Source of the DNA: Vallitalea guaymasensis
Lineage (GTDB): Bacteria; Bacillota; Clostridia; Lachnospirales; Vallitaleaceae
Assembly (NCBI RefSeq): GCF_018141425.1
Contig: NZ_CP058561.1
Span: 4,960,001 to 5,024,000 of the forward strand
Reading direction: 5' to 3'
DNA: 64,000 nucleotides
Shown here: positions 55,910 through 63,594 of the stretch, piece by piece
Numbering within the stretch: the stretch's first letter is position 1
How the letters are laid out: each line of letters starts with the position of its first letter
Made by a program: the position numbers and the translations under genes
Notes under the pieces: generated by a model
What the model was told of the DNA's origin: nothing
What the model saw: the letters and a program-made list of their open reading frames with translations, nothing else
Databases searched by the model: none

Positions 55910-55937
55910 TAGTCTGTGTATAATAGGGGGACAAAAT

Positions 55938-56681
55938 ATGGCTCTAGAAGGAACTAAAAAGTGGACTAAAAAAAAGAAAATAATTATCTTAGTACTGATA
56001 AGTATTATTCTAATATTTTATTTTAAGATTTTCTTTACTCGTGGAGTATATTTTGAAGATGCTTTTTTGAAAAAGGAAGTTGTAGGTTCTGAATATCATT
56101 ATAAAGGAAACAATGGATATGGTGATATGCTTGTAATTGTAAATGGAGAAGCTGAAGAAGGTAATGATGTTAATGTAACTTTTGATTTGCCCAATAACAT
56201 CTATAAAGAATATACAGTAGCATTTAATAAAAAAACTTACTACAACTCAGACATAGAAATAAAAGAAAATGATAAAGTTGTGTTTAACGGAGAATATAAA
56301 AAAGACAGTCCTTTTTTACGAGACAATAATGGTGAGATTTCAATTGATAATAGTTTGATTAGAGTAACGTATAATAATGAATCACCATTTAATGCTGATT
56401 ATAAAGTATCGTTAATCAATGTAGTAGAGTTTTCGTTACGTGACAATGAACAAAAACGTGGTGTAGGTTATTTAGTACTTCTAGCATTTTTCCTATTTGG
56501 TATTACTATTTTTGACTATAGCTATCCATTATTCTTTTTTAATATGAAGCATATATTATCAGTGAGAGATCCAGAACCATCTGATTTTTATGTCTTTATG
56601 CAAAAGATATCATGGTATGTAATGCCTATAGTAGGTGTTGTTTTAATGATATTGGCACTTTTTCCTAATGTATTTAGTTAA
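55938..56681 (+). CDS. Hypothetical membrane protein
   Basis: A 247-residue protein with three transmembrane helices: about 15-33 at the N-terminus, and about 174-195 and 222-245 near the end. Between the first two lies an extracytoplasmic beta-rich domain of about 130 residues (EVVGSEYHYKGNNGYGDMLV; VNVTFDLPNNIYKEYTVAFN). A short cytoplasmic loop (SVRDPEPSDFYVFMQKISWY) joins the last two. No family is recognised. ATG at 55938 with GGGGG seven bases ahead is preferred to an earlier frame start overlapping the XRE gene. It could be the regulated output of the XRE cassette, for example an envelope or immunity protein; that is inference. Confidence 0.65.
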   Translation: MALEGTKKWTKKKKIIILVLISIILIFYFKIFFTRGVYFEDAFLKKEVVGSEYHYKGNNGYGDMLVIVNGEAEEGNDVNVTFDLPNNIYKEYTVAFNKKTYYNSDIEIKENDKVVFNGEYKKDSPFLRDNNGEISIDNSLIRVTYNNESPFNADYKVSLINVVEFSLRDNEQKRGVGYLVLLAFFLFGITIFDYSYPLFFFNMKHILSVRDPEPSDFYVFMQKISWYVMPIVGVVLMILALFPNVFS

Positions 56682-56736
56682 TAGACTAAAGTACAAGACT
56701 TTATTAAAGAATCAGTATAATTTTCTCATTAAGTAT

Positions 56737-56788
56737 AAAAAAAGATGTATCCCAAAGATAGCTTGTTTTTGGAGATACATCTTTTTTT
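56737..56788. terminator. Bidirectional terminator
   Basis: A perfect 15-bp stem, 56737-56751 with 56774-56788, including A7 and T7 runs, closes both the membrane protein gene and the convergent secreted protein gene. Confidence 0.9.
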
Positions 56789-56830
56789 AATTACATTAAA
56801 ATTGTTTTTAAAAAAAATAATGTGATTTAT

Positions 56831-58183
56831 TTATAGATGTTTTGAAATCTGATATTTATATGACCAATCAACATTATTAGAACTATTATTAACTTCTCCT
56901 TCAAGTTGGAAATAATGAACATCTTTTCTACTCATATATGCTTTACCAGATTCACCATATATCGCCTTTATAATATTATCGTCTCCATACTTATCCTTTT
57001 GCATTTGAATTGTGTCTGGAAAATCTTTTTTTCCTTGAGTTATTGCATTTGTAATACATTCATCATTTGCATAATCCCAAAGAGTAAGTACTGTTCCACC
57101 GTGTGGTAGTAACCCGATTAACCCCTTCACTGAAGATTGTGATTTTAGACTACCATTTAAGCATCTGCTAGTGAATATATTATCATTACTAGCTTTTAGA
57201 TATAGTGCTAATTTTATATTGGATACATTTCCACCGAGTCCATATTGAATGACTTTAGCTTTTTTGGTATAGATATTGTATGACATAACCATCCCATCGT
57301 AGTATTCCAATTGAACGCTAACATTTTCATCTTCATCATGAACTGTTGTATCAAGCATAGTAATTTGAGCCAAATACTCATCACTACCATTTTTACTTGC
57401 ATATACTGAATATGCAAAAGGATTATTTTCTTCATTAGTGTAGTGATAGTGATCCCAACCTGTATCAGTAAATAGAGAAGTAGGTATATCATAATCTGAT
57501 AACTTAACTTCACCATATTTATTCATTGCCGTAAGAAAAGCTGTTAAATCACTTCTGCTCATTCTTGGGGCAGACATAAGTCTTACTGTATTGCTAGAAT
57601 ATTCTATGTTTAATGTTTCAGGCTGATTATCTTCTATATCATATTTATATAATGATAATAACTTTTTATCTAAATCGTTTTCAGAAATAGAAACTTCTTT
57701 TAAGTTTGTCTCAGACTGATTATAGATCATTTCAAATTCTTTGTTGGTAATGTTACTCTTAAGTTCAAAATAATTACTAGTTAATGTCTCCATAAGAACA
57801 ATAATTAATGTGGGTTCACTTACAGAAGTATCAACTTTAACATTTATAACTTTAAAATCTGGAGATGAACTTGAAAAATCACCTACAACTAAATTTTTGT
57901 TATATACTCCTTCATTAAACGGATAGAATAATCCATTAAGTTGTAATTCATACTTAGTATCGTTAATTATTAATTTACCATTAATATTTACATTCGTATC
58001 AAATGAAACATTTACTTCCTTAAACTTATTCTCAGTATTAATATCTTTCATTTCATTTATGTAAATTGATTTTTGTTGAGTAAGAAACTCATCGTCTCTA
58101 TCAGGTTCAATTGCAAAACTTGTAACAGTTGAAATCATAAGCATACTAACAACTAATACTAAACTAATTATTTTCTTATACAT
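56831..58183 (-). CDS. Secreted protein of unknown function
   Basis: A 450-residue exported protein. The signal peptide is residues 1-24 (cleavage after SFA). There are no lipobox and no membrane anchor. An N-terminal beta-rich part (about 50-180; VNINGKLIINDTKYELQLNG) is followed by a segment with PRMSRSDLTAFLTAMNKYGE at about 205-224 and a region with DTGWDHYHYTNEENNPFAYS. A glycine-rich helical part (VKGLIGLLPHGGTVLTLWDY) comes near 350. Only two cysteines are seen, too few for a disulfide-rich toxin. No catalytic motif or family recognised. A MarR-operator-like word lies about 105 bases upstream. Confidence 0.65.
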   Translation of the reverse strand: MYKKIISLVLVVSMLMISTVTSFAIEPDRDDEFLTQQKSIYINEMKDINTENKFKEVNVSFDTNVNINGKLIINDTKYELQLNGLFYPFNEGVYNKNLVVGDFSSSSPDFKVINVKVDTSVSEPTLIIVLMETLTSNYFELKSNITNKEFEMIYNQSETNLKEVSISENDLDKKLLSLYKYDIEDNQPETLNIEYSSNTVRLMSAPRMSRSDLTAFLTAMNKYGEVKLSDYDIPTSLFTDTGWDHYHYTNEENNPFAYSVYASKNGSDEYLAQITMLDTTVHDEDENVSVQLEYYDGMVMSYNIYTKKAKVIQYGLGGNVSNIKLALYLKASNDNIFTSRCLNGSLKSQSSVKGLIGLLPHGGTVLTLWDYANDECITNAITQGKKDFPDTIQMQKDKYGDDNIIKAIYGESGKAYMSRKDVHYFQLEGEVNNSSNNVDWSYKYQISKHL

Positions 58184-58285
58184 CTTTTTCCTCCTAGGTT
58201 ATTATTTTTCTTACATTTGTAAAAATATATCTTACCAAAATGACTTAAATATTATTTTTTCTATCACCTCCAGTTTGAATATTTC
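58184..58285. other. Leader region of the secreted protein gene
   Basis: AT-rich, with a clear AGGAGG ribosome site for the minus-strand gene and no other feature. With the operator-like word at 58286-58303 and the following AT-rich stretch to 58511, it makes a gap of about 370 bases without a gene. Confidence 0.4.
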
Positions 58286-58303
58286 GATACTACCAAGTAT
58301 ATC
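58286..58303 (-). promoter_or_regulatory. Third, degenerate MarR operator-like site
   Basis: On the minus strand it reads gatatacttggtagtatc, sharing tatacttggta with the two sites at 58523 and 59026. It lies upstream of the secreted protein gene. Confidence 0.45.
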
Positions 58304-58522
58304 ATTGAATATTCAAAAAGAATGTAGAAAACCGTTGTGGAACTAGACTCTTTACAAAAATAAGAAAATTATTCATTTGGATAAAATTTTGGAGTTTTTA
58401 AGTTGAAATATATATCAATAATTAATTTTTGAAGCAGCTTATGATATTTGATAAGCAAAGCAGGTATCGAAATATAGAAGTAAATGTAGATTGACACGAT
58501 GAAAAAAGTTCTTGGCAATATT

Positions 58523-58537
58523 ATATACTTGGTATAC
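58523..58537. promoter_or_regulatory. MarR operator ahead of the marR gene
   Basis: atatacttggtatac, 14 of 15 identical to the site at 59026. It overlaps the likely -10 region (tatact/tactat) of the marR promoter, as expected for autorepression; TTGGCA at 58512 may be the -35. Confidence 0.7.
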
Positions 58538-58556
58538 TATAAATGTAGGTGATTAC

Positions 58557-59003
58557 ATGAAGAGTTATAAAAATATTATTAAACTATATTTTTCATCTAT
58601 GGAATCTTTTGATGAAATTAAAAAAACTCCTAAAGATTTTGGAACTGGTGATTTATTATATGGTTCTGAAATCCATACTATTGTAGCAATAGGTAAAAAT
58701 CCAGGGTCTAACATGACAGAGATTGCAAGGATTATGGATATAACAAAAGGAGGAGTGCAGAAATTCACAAAGAAGCTTCTAGCAAAAGATTTGATATACA
58801 AGACACATTTGCCTGATAACAAAAAAGAAGTTATCTTTGGTTTAACTAAGAAGGGAAATATAGCATTTAAGATGCATGAAGACTTTGAACAAAGGCGTTT
58901 TGGGAAAATCTATGATGTAATGGATGCTATGGAAGAAAAAGAACTTCAAGTATTAGAGGATTTCTTAACTAAATTGAACGAAATATTACTTGCCGGCGAG
59001 TAA
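58557..59003 (+). CDS. MarR-family transcriptional regulator
   Basis: A 148-residue winged-helix repressor. DNA-binding core at about 50-100 (NMTEIARIMDITKGGVQKFT, KLLAKDLIYKTHLPDNKKEV, IFGLTKKG) with flanking dimerisation helices. ATG at 58557 is chosen for the TAGGTG five bases ahead; the longer open frame upstream runs through the operator. The palindromic sites before this gene and before the next gene indicate that it represses its own promoter and the downstream operon. Confidence 0.92.
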   Translation: MKSYKNIIKLYFSSMESFDEIKKTPKDFGTGDLLYGSEIHTIVAIGKNPGSNMTEIARIMDITKGGVQKFTKKLLAKDLIYKTHLPDNKKEVIFGLTKKGNIAFKMHEDFEQRRFGKIYDVMDAMEEKELQVLEDFLTKLNEILLAGE

Positions 59004-59011
59004 GCCGGCAA
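58990..59011 (+). other. GC-rich hairpin across the marR stop codon
   Basis: ttgccggc (58990-58997) and gccggcaa (59004-59011) flank gag-taa, the last codon and stop of marR. It is followed by A, not T, residues, so it is not a plus-strand terminator. It may limit read-through or protect an mRNA end. Confidence 0.55.
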
Positions 59012-59025
59012 AAAAACAAATCATA

Positions 59026-59040
59026 GTATACTTGGTATAC
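59026..59040. promoter_or_regulatory. MarR operator ahead of the DUF6064-PNPOx gene
   Basis: gtatacttggtatac, two GTATAC half-sites separated by TTG, 15 bases before the next start codon and immediately ahead of AAAGGAGG. A bound repressor here would block elongation or a local promoter. Confidence 0.75.
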
Positions 59041-59055
59041 AAAAAGGAGGATTTT

Positions 59056-60108
59056 ATGTTATCTAAAATCGAATGGTGGGAAGTCATCGCCACATATAAC
59101 GAAAGTATTTTTCCGTTACAATGGATTGGTTTACTAGTAATGGTATGTATTACGGGATATTTGATGTTTGAAAAAGGGAAAAAAGCAAACATCATAATTA
59201 AAGCAACTTTACTTACCATAAATGTGTTTATAGGAATCAGATTCTTTTTTCTAAGTGAAGGATTTCCTCTACCACTAAGAATAAGTCAAGGAATTTTGTT
59301 CTTATCTATTGCCTTACTCATTGGTCTAGATATCAAGAATAACAAATTGCAATTTCAGTTTCCGAAAAAAGGATGGAAGAGAGCATTCTTTGTTATAGGT
59401 ATTATTATGATGATGATTTATCCATTTGTTGGTGGAATTCTTGGAAAAGAAATGCGTTACTGGATTATGCCAGGAACACTTCCTTGTCCTACAACTGCAT
59501 ATACTTTATTGCTTTTTATTACTGCAAAAAGGCGAAATAACAAACTTTTATTTTTTTTATTATTGGTATGGGCGGTACCCTTTCCGCCACTTGTACAAAT
59601 ACCAAAATATCATGTGTATGAGGATGGAATTATGTTTATTTTAGGGTTAATAGGATTAGTATTTTTTATAAAAGATATAATTACTAAAAAAGGTAATTCT
59701 GAGACATGGGAAAATAATATAAATCTAAAATTGCATAAGGAGATTTTTGAAATTAAAAAAGATACTGTATTAGCAACAGCTTCAAATGAAGGGATTGTAA
59801 ATATCGTACCTATTCATTCAAAACATTTGATTGCCATAGATAAAATTTTGATTAGTGATCAGTTCATGGATAAAACAAAGAGAAATGTAATGAATAATCC
59901 ATATGTAACGTTATCAATTATGGATAATGAGAAGATTTATAAATTGGGAGGTAAATGTATCTACAAAACCTCTGGATTTTTATACGCAATGGCGGTTAGA
60001 GGAGCAAAAAAGTATGCGAAGAATAATGCAACTAATAAAAATATCAAAATCAACTGTAAAGGCATCATACTAATGAAAGTGAATAAATTTAGGATTGAGA
60101 ATATATAG
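59056..60108 (+). CDS. DUF6064 membrane protein fused to a PNPOx-like domain
   Basis: A 350-residue fusion. Residues 1-215 form a membrane domain of about seven helices with DUF6064 hallmarks (EWWEVIATYNESIFPLQWIG; MPGTLPCPTTAYTLLLF; PFPPLVQIPKY). After a linker, residues about 225-350 match a pyridoxamine-phosphate-oxidase-like split barrel (VLATASNEGIVNIVPIHSKH; LISDQFMDKTKRNVMNNPYV), a fold that binds FMN, haem or F420. DUF6064 is of unknown function. Joining it to a flavin-type domain suggests a membrane redox sensor or reductase (inference). ATG at 59056 follows AAAGGAGG. Next gene, a second PNPOx-like protein, starts nine bases later. Confidence 0.8.
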   Translation: MLSKIEWWEVIATYNESIFPLQWIGLLVMVCITGYLMFEKGKKANIIIKATLLTINVFIGIRFFFLSEGFPLPLRISQGILFLSIALLIGLDIKNNKLQFQFPKKGWKRAFFVIGIIMMMIYPFVGGILGKEMRYWIMPGTLPCPTTAYTLLLFITAKRRNNKLLFFLLLVWAVPFPPLVQIPKYHVYEDGIMFILGLIGLVFFIKDIITKKGNSETWENNINLKLHKEIFEIKKDTVLATASNEGIVNIVPIHSKHLIAIDKILISDQFMDKTKRNVMNNPYVTLSIMDNEKIYKLGGKCIYKTSGFLYAMAVRGAKKYAKNNATNKNIKINCKGIILMKVNKFRIENI

Positions 60109-60117
60109 GAGGAAAAG

Positions 60118-60528
60118 ATGAAAAGTAAAATAGAGATAGCTGATTATATAAATTCATGCAATAAGTGTTTTGCAGCTTTTTTAGGAGATGAAAACTATCT
60201 TCAGGTGTTTAGTATTAAGTTTTTTAATATGAAAAAAGATACGCTTATAATAGGTTTAAAAGACAAAGATTTAAAAGAATTTGATAAATTGTCAAATCAT
60301 AAGATTGCAATAACAATGTGGGATAAAATTAAAGGATATCAAATAAAGGGAGTTAAGATAACAGAACAGTTAAACGGATATGAAGTTACATTGGATAGTT
60401 ATAAAAACTATTTAGAGAATAGAGGGGTAAATTGCAAAGATATTACCTTCATCAATTATCATATCAAAGCGATCTATCATGTAACACCTGGTAAATATGC
60501 AGGAAAGAAAGTTGAAATGGAGGTATGA
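60118..60528 (+). CDS. PNPOx-like (FMN-binding split barrel) protein
   Basis: A 136-residue soluble protein with the strand pattern of pyridoxamine 5'-phosphate oxidase-like proteins (YLQVFSIKFFNMKKDTLIIG; HKIAITMWDKIKGYQIKGVK; FINYHIKAIYHVTPGKYAGK). Similarity is at fold level and no specific enzyme can be named. It is sandwiched between the fusion gene (nine bases) and the MBL gene (two-base gap to the chosen start), so all three are cotranslated. Confidence 0.7.
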   Translation: MKSKIEIADYINSCNKCFAAFLGDENYLQVFSIKFFNMKKDTLIIGLKDKDLKEFDKLSNHKIAITMWDKIKGYQIKGVKITEQLNGYEVTLDSYKNYLENRGVNCKDITFINYHIKAIYHVTPGKYAGKKVEMEV

Positions 60529-60530
60529 AC

Positions 60531-61523
60531 ATGAGCTATAAAATAAATCCGTTGTTATGGCCTGCACTTATTTTAAGTACACCTGTTACAATGCCTATGT
60601 TATTTATGAAGAACAAAAAGTTTATACAAAATCAAGAATTAGCTGCTAAGTATAATGAAAAACAAATCAAAGAAGCGTCCAAAATACAGCTACAAGAAGT
60701 AGAGTATGCAGAACTTAAGGTAATAGTTGAATATTATGCAAAACAAGGTTATAAAGGTGAACCTGGTGTTTCTTATTTTTTTACTACCAATAAAGGGAAT
60801 TTATTATATGATATTGGATTTGGGGCAAGTACAAATGTTTTTGAAAACAATCTAAAAGCCTTAGATATACATTCTGATGATATTGATGCATTAGCAATTT
60901 CTCATTTTCATCCAGATCATTGCGGAGGAATGAAAGCATCAAAAGGGCGATACATTAAACTACCAAAAACAATGAGTAATAAGATGAAAGAAAAAACTTG
61001 CTATGTTCCTGAAAAAGGAAATGTAATTTCAATGAAATCAAATTATATTAAAAAACCTCAAGAATTGAGTGGAGGAATTGTATCAACAGGACCTTTGGCT
61101 AGGAGTTTGTTTTTCTATGGTTTGACACAAGAGCAAGCCTTAGTCATTAATATAAAAGACAAGGGATTAGTTATTTTTACAGGATGTGGACACCCAACGA
61201 TAGAAATAATTATAGACATGGTAAGAAAAATATCAGATATTCCTATATATGCAATAGGAGGTGGGTTGCACTTTCCAGTTAAGAAGGGACGAGGAAATTA
61301 TATTGGCGTTCAGGCTCAAAGGATAATTGGAACAGGTAAAAAACCATGGGAAAGTATTAATAGAGAAGATATTCAAAGAACTATAAAAGCAATTAATGAA
61401 TGTGAAGTCAAGAAAGTTTTTTTATCACCACATGATACATGTGATTATGCATTAGAGGTATTTAAAGAAGGGTTAAAGGCTAAAACCTATGTGCTAAAGG
61501 CAGGAGAGAGTTATTCTTTTTGA
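60531..61523 (+). CDS. MBL-fold metallo-hydrolase with N-terminal membrane-anchor-like helix
   Basis: A 330-residue protein. A short hydrophobic stretch (about 6-24; NPLLWPALILSTPVTMPMLF) precedes a metallo-beta-lactamase fold. The zinc motif HFHPDH stands in LAISHFHPDHCGGM, with a later metal His in FTGCGHPTIEI and a final SPHDTCDY. Related single-domain MBL proteins act as thioesterases, phosphodiesterases or oxygen/NO reductase partners; here the flavin-type neighbours favour a redox link (inference). ATG at 60531 is preferred because GGAGGT ends six bases ahead; ATG at 60525 abuts it. Confidence 0.88.
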   Translation: MSYKINPLLWPALILSTPVTMPMLFMKNKKFIQNQELAAKYNEKQIKEASKIQLQEVEYAELKVIVEYYAKQGYKGEPGVSYFFTTNKGNLLYDIGFGASTNVFENNLKALDIHSDDIDALAISHFHPDHCGGMKASKGRYIKLPKTMSNKMKEKTCYVPEKGNVISMKSNYIKKPQELSGGIVSTGPLARSLFFYGLTQEQALVINIKDKGLVIFTGCGHPTIEIIIDMVRKISDIPIYAIGGGLHFPVKKGRGNYIGVQAQRIIGTGKKPWESINREDIQRTIKAINECEVKKVFLSPHDTCDYALEVFKEGLKAKTYVLKAGESYSF

Positions 61524-61540
61524 CAAATAAAAAATCACAC

Positions 61541-61581
61541 AAGGAGGAAGAGACATGCAATTATTGCCGTTACATGCTTAA
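61541..61581 (+). pseudogene. Possible gene remnant: strong ribosome site with an eight-codon frame
   Basis: AAGGAGG (61541-61547) is followed, seven bases on, by ATG at 61555 and the short frame MQLLPLHA ending at TAA. The stretch after it contains open fragments such as WDIDSFEEASG (about 61654-61686) interrupted by stops, as in a decayed gene. The original product cannot be recognised, and a short leader peptide is an alternative. Confidence 0.35.
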
Positions 61582-61672
61582 CTAGTATGAACTAGAAATA
61601 ATATTATAGATGGAAAGTCTTATAGAACCTAAAGATAAGTGATGGGATATAGATTCTTTTGAAGAAGCATCA

Positions 61673-61704
61673 GGGGCTGTGAAAATAGATTTTTCAACAG
61701 CCCC
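61673..61704. terminator. Bidirectional terminator
   Basis: ggggctgtgaaaa (61673-61685) pairs with ttttcaacagcccc (61691-61704) with one bulged base, between the MarR operon and the convergent membrane protein gene. Confidence 0.75.
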
Positions 61705-61711
61705 ATTAAAT

Positions 61712-62224
61712 TTAATCGTCAATATTTGACATACATTCAGTTATATTATTTTCTTTCATAATAGCAACTACTTTTTCTGTTTCATCTTCTGGAAAGTAGA
61801 AGGTTGCCATTTCTTCATTTTTATTAGGATTATACGGTCTCATATATAAGATGACACCTTCAACGATCTCATTATCTGAAGAGTATATCAATTCATAGGA
61901 AATAATTCTGTCCCATCTGCAAATCTTGTGGTATGATTCTATGCCTGATTCATAAAACTTTTGATTCCTAGCGAATTTTCCAAGATAGAAAATAAAAGGT
62001 ATGATAAATAGTATTGCATAAAAACTCAATCGTAAAACTGTATTAATAATGATGTAAGCGATAATTAATAATAAATATATTATATTAGAATTAAAAGTCC
62101 ACTTGAAATTTATTAATACTTTTCCTAGATTGCGCATTAATTTTACTTCTCGGTAAACCATGATTAAAAATATCGTATATATTACTATGATAAAGATTAT
62201 ACCTAAATAGAAAGGGACATCCAT
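61712..62224 (-). CDS. Small membrane protein, DUF5673-like
   Basis: A 170-residue protein with an N-terminal helix (about 5-24) and a helical pair at about 48-82. A C-terminal cytoplasmic domain (about 88-170) has the order FYESGIESYHKICRWDRIIS, YELIY, VILYMRPY and FYFPEDETEKVVAIMKENN. This fits membrane proteins labelled DUF5673 or YcxB-like; function unknown. The start at 62224 follows AAAGGAGTGG on the minus strand. Confidence 0.6.
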   Translation of the reverse strand: MDVPFYLGIIFIIVIYTIFLIMVYREVKLMRNLGKVLINFKWTFNSNIIYLLLIIAYIIINTVLRLSFYAILFIIPFIFYLGKFARNQKFYESGIESYHKICRWDRIISYELIYSSDNEIVEGVILYMRPYNPNKNEEMATFYFPEDETEKVVAIMKENNITECMSNIDD

Positions 62225-62397
62225 TGACTACCACTCCTTTATCTTAATTTCAAGATATAGATTCAGTTACAAATGACATTTGGTTATTGATTATTTAATA
62301 ATATAGTATCTTAATTACTATAAAATATCAAGAAATATTATTTTCCATAACTATAGATCATAAAACCTTAATTTTTTTATGTGAAAAGTAATTATTC

Positions 62398-62426
62398 TTG
62401 ACAAAATTATTAGTAGCTACTATAAT
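62398..62426 (+). promoter_or_regulatory. Consensus promoter of azlCD with overlapping operator
   Basis: Perfect TTGACA (62398-62403) and TATAAT (62421-62426), 17-base spacer. The perfect palindrome tagtagctacta (62411-62422) sits in the spacer and enters the -10, as a repressor site would. A second inverted repeat, tatagtag (62443-62450) with ttactata (62463-62470), follows the expected start site. Confidence 0.8.
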
Positions 62427-62491
62427 AATTACTAATCAATTATATAGTAGTTATTTTGGTAGTTACTATATTATAAGAGCAGGTGATATAG

Positions 62492-63202
62492 ATGAAAAGA
62501 GAAAGAATAAAATATAGTTATAGTAATGGATTTATTGATGGTTTACCCATAGTAATAGGTTTTGTACCTATAGCTATGACATTTGGTATATTAGCAAAAA
62601 CCTGCAGTATTTCATTATTAGAGGGAATATTATTTTCTGTACTAGTATTTGCAGGAGCAAGTCAGTTCATTGCCCTTAATCTATTAATGGTAGGTGCTGG
62701 TATAGGAGAAATCATAGTAACTACTTTGCTAGTGAATATGAGACATATGCTTATGAGTGCTTCTCTAGCTTCAAGATTGACAAAAGATATGAAGAAATGG
62801 AGTCCACTAATTGCATTTGGTATAACAGATGAAACATTCTCAGTAAGTTCTTTTAAACATGGAACATTGACTAAAGAGTATATGCTGTCTTTAGAATTCA
62901 TAGCATATCTTTCATGGGTAGGAGGGGCTGCTTTAGGATATATAGTAGGAGGTATTTTGCCTGATATAGTCAAGGCAAGTATGGGTGTCGCATTATATGC
63001 TATGTTTGCCGCTATATTAATTCCTGAGGTCAAGAAATCAAACAAAGCATTAATTCTAGCATGTTTATCAGGTGTAACAAATACAGTTTGTAAATATATT
63101 CTTATAATTCCTCAAGGATGGAGCATTGTTATATCCATTGTCCTTGTGTCACTACTAGGAGTATATTTATTCAGAGAACAGGAAGTGAAAGAATATGAAT
63201 AA
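62492..63202 (+). CDS. azlC: Branched-chain amino acid exporter subunit AzlC
   Basis: A 236-residue membrane protein, large subunit of the AzlCD branched-chain amino acid exporter. Family landmarks: GFIDGLPIVIGFVPIAMTFG, FAGASQFIALNLLMVGAG, NMRHMLMSASLASRL, GITDETFSVSSF, and the late ALILACLSGVTNTVCKYIL. The small subunit overlaps its end by eight bases. Strong own promoter with palindromic sites suggests control by the TrmB-type or another local regulator. Confidence 0.95.
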   Translation: MKRERIKYSYSNGFIDGLPIVIGFVPIAMTFGILAKTCSISLLEGILFSVLVFAGASQFIALNLLMVGAGIGEIIVTTLLVNMRHMLMSASLASRLTKDMKKWSPLIAFGITDETFSVSSFKHGTLTKEYMLSLEFIAYLSWVGGAALGYIVGGILPDIVKASMGVALYAMFAAILIPEVKKSNKALILACLSGVTNTVCKYILIIPQGWSIVISIVLVSLLGVYLFREQEVKEYE

Positions 63203-63500
63203 TATAATGATTTTAATTATAGGAATGATGATAGTAACGTACATACCTAGATTATTACCTTTTATAATAATGTCAGATAATGAAATAAAACCTAATCTAA
63301 AGAAATTTTTAGAGTATATACCGTATACAGCACTTGGAGCATTAATTATTCCAGGAGTATTTTCAGCTACTCCAGAATTACCACAGGCTTCGTTGGTTGG
63401 TATAGGTTTCTGTGTTATATATGCATGGTATAAAGGCGGTATAATAATACCTGTTATAGGCTCCATTATAGTAACATTCATAACTCTTTTACTTAATTAA
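63195..63500 (+). CDS. azlD: Branched-chain amino acid exporter subunit AzlD
   Basis: A 101-residue protein with three or four helices typical of AzlD (IIGMMIVTYIPRLLPFIIMS, LEYIPYTALGALIIPGVFSA). It forms the transporter with AzlC; the eight-base gene overlap ensures coupled translation. Confidence 0.93.
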   Translation: MNNIMILIIGMMIVTYIPRLLPFIIMSDNEIKPNLKKFLEYIPYTALGALIIPGVFSATPELPQASLVGIGFCVIYAWYKGGIIIPVIGSIIVTFITLLLN

Positions 63501-63594
63501 CAGCTTTGTTTTTCTCATGGAATATGAGATAATGTACATACGTTTTTATATTAGATATAAAATAACATATTGAAGATAAATAGAGGTGGATTAC

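Noticed and set aside
54874-56681. XRE pair as part of a prophage
   Set aside because: No integrase, terminase, structural or lysis gene and no attachment-site repeats were seen nearby.
58990-59017. Hairpin plus homopolymer run after marR as a terminator
   Set aside because: The run following the stem on the plus strand is A, not T, and no minus-strand gene ends here.
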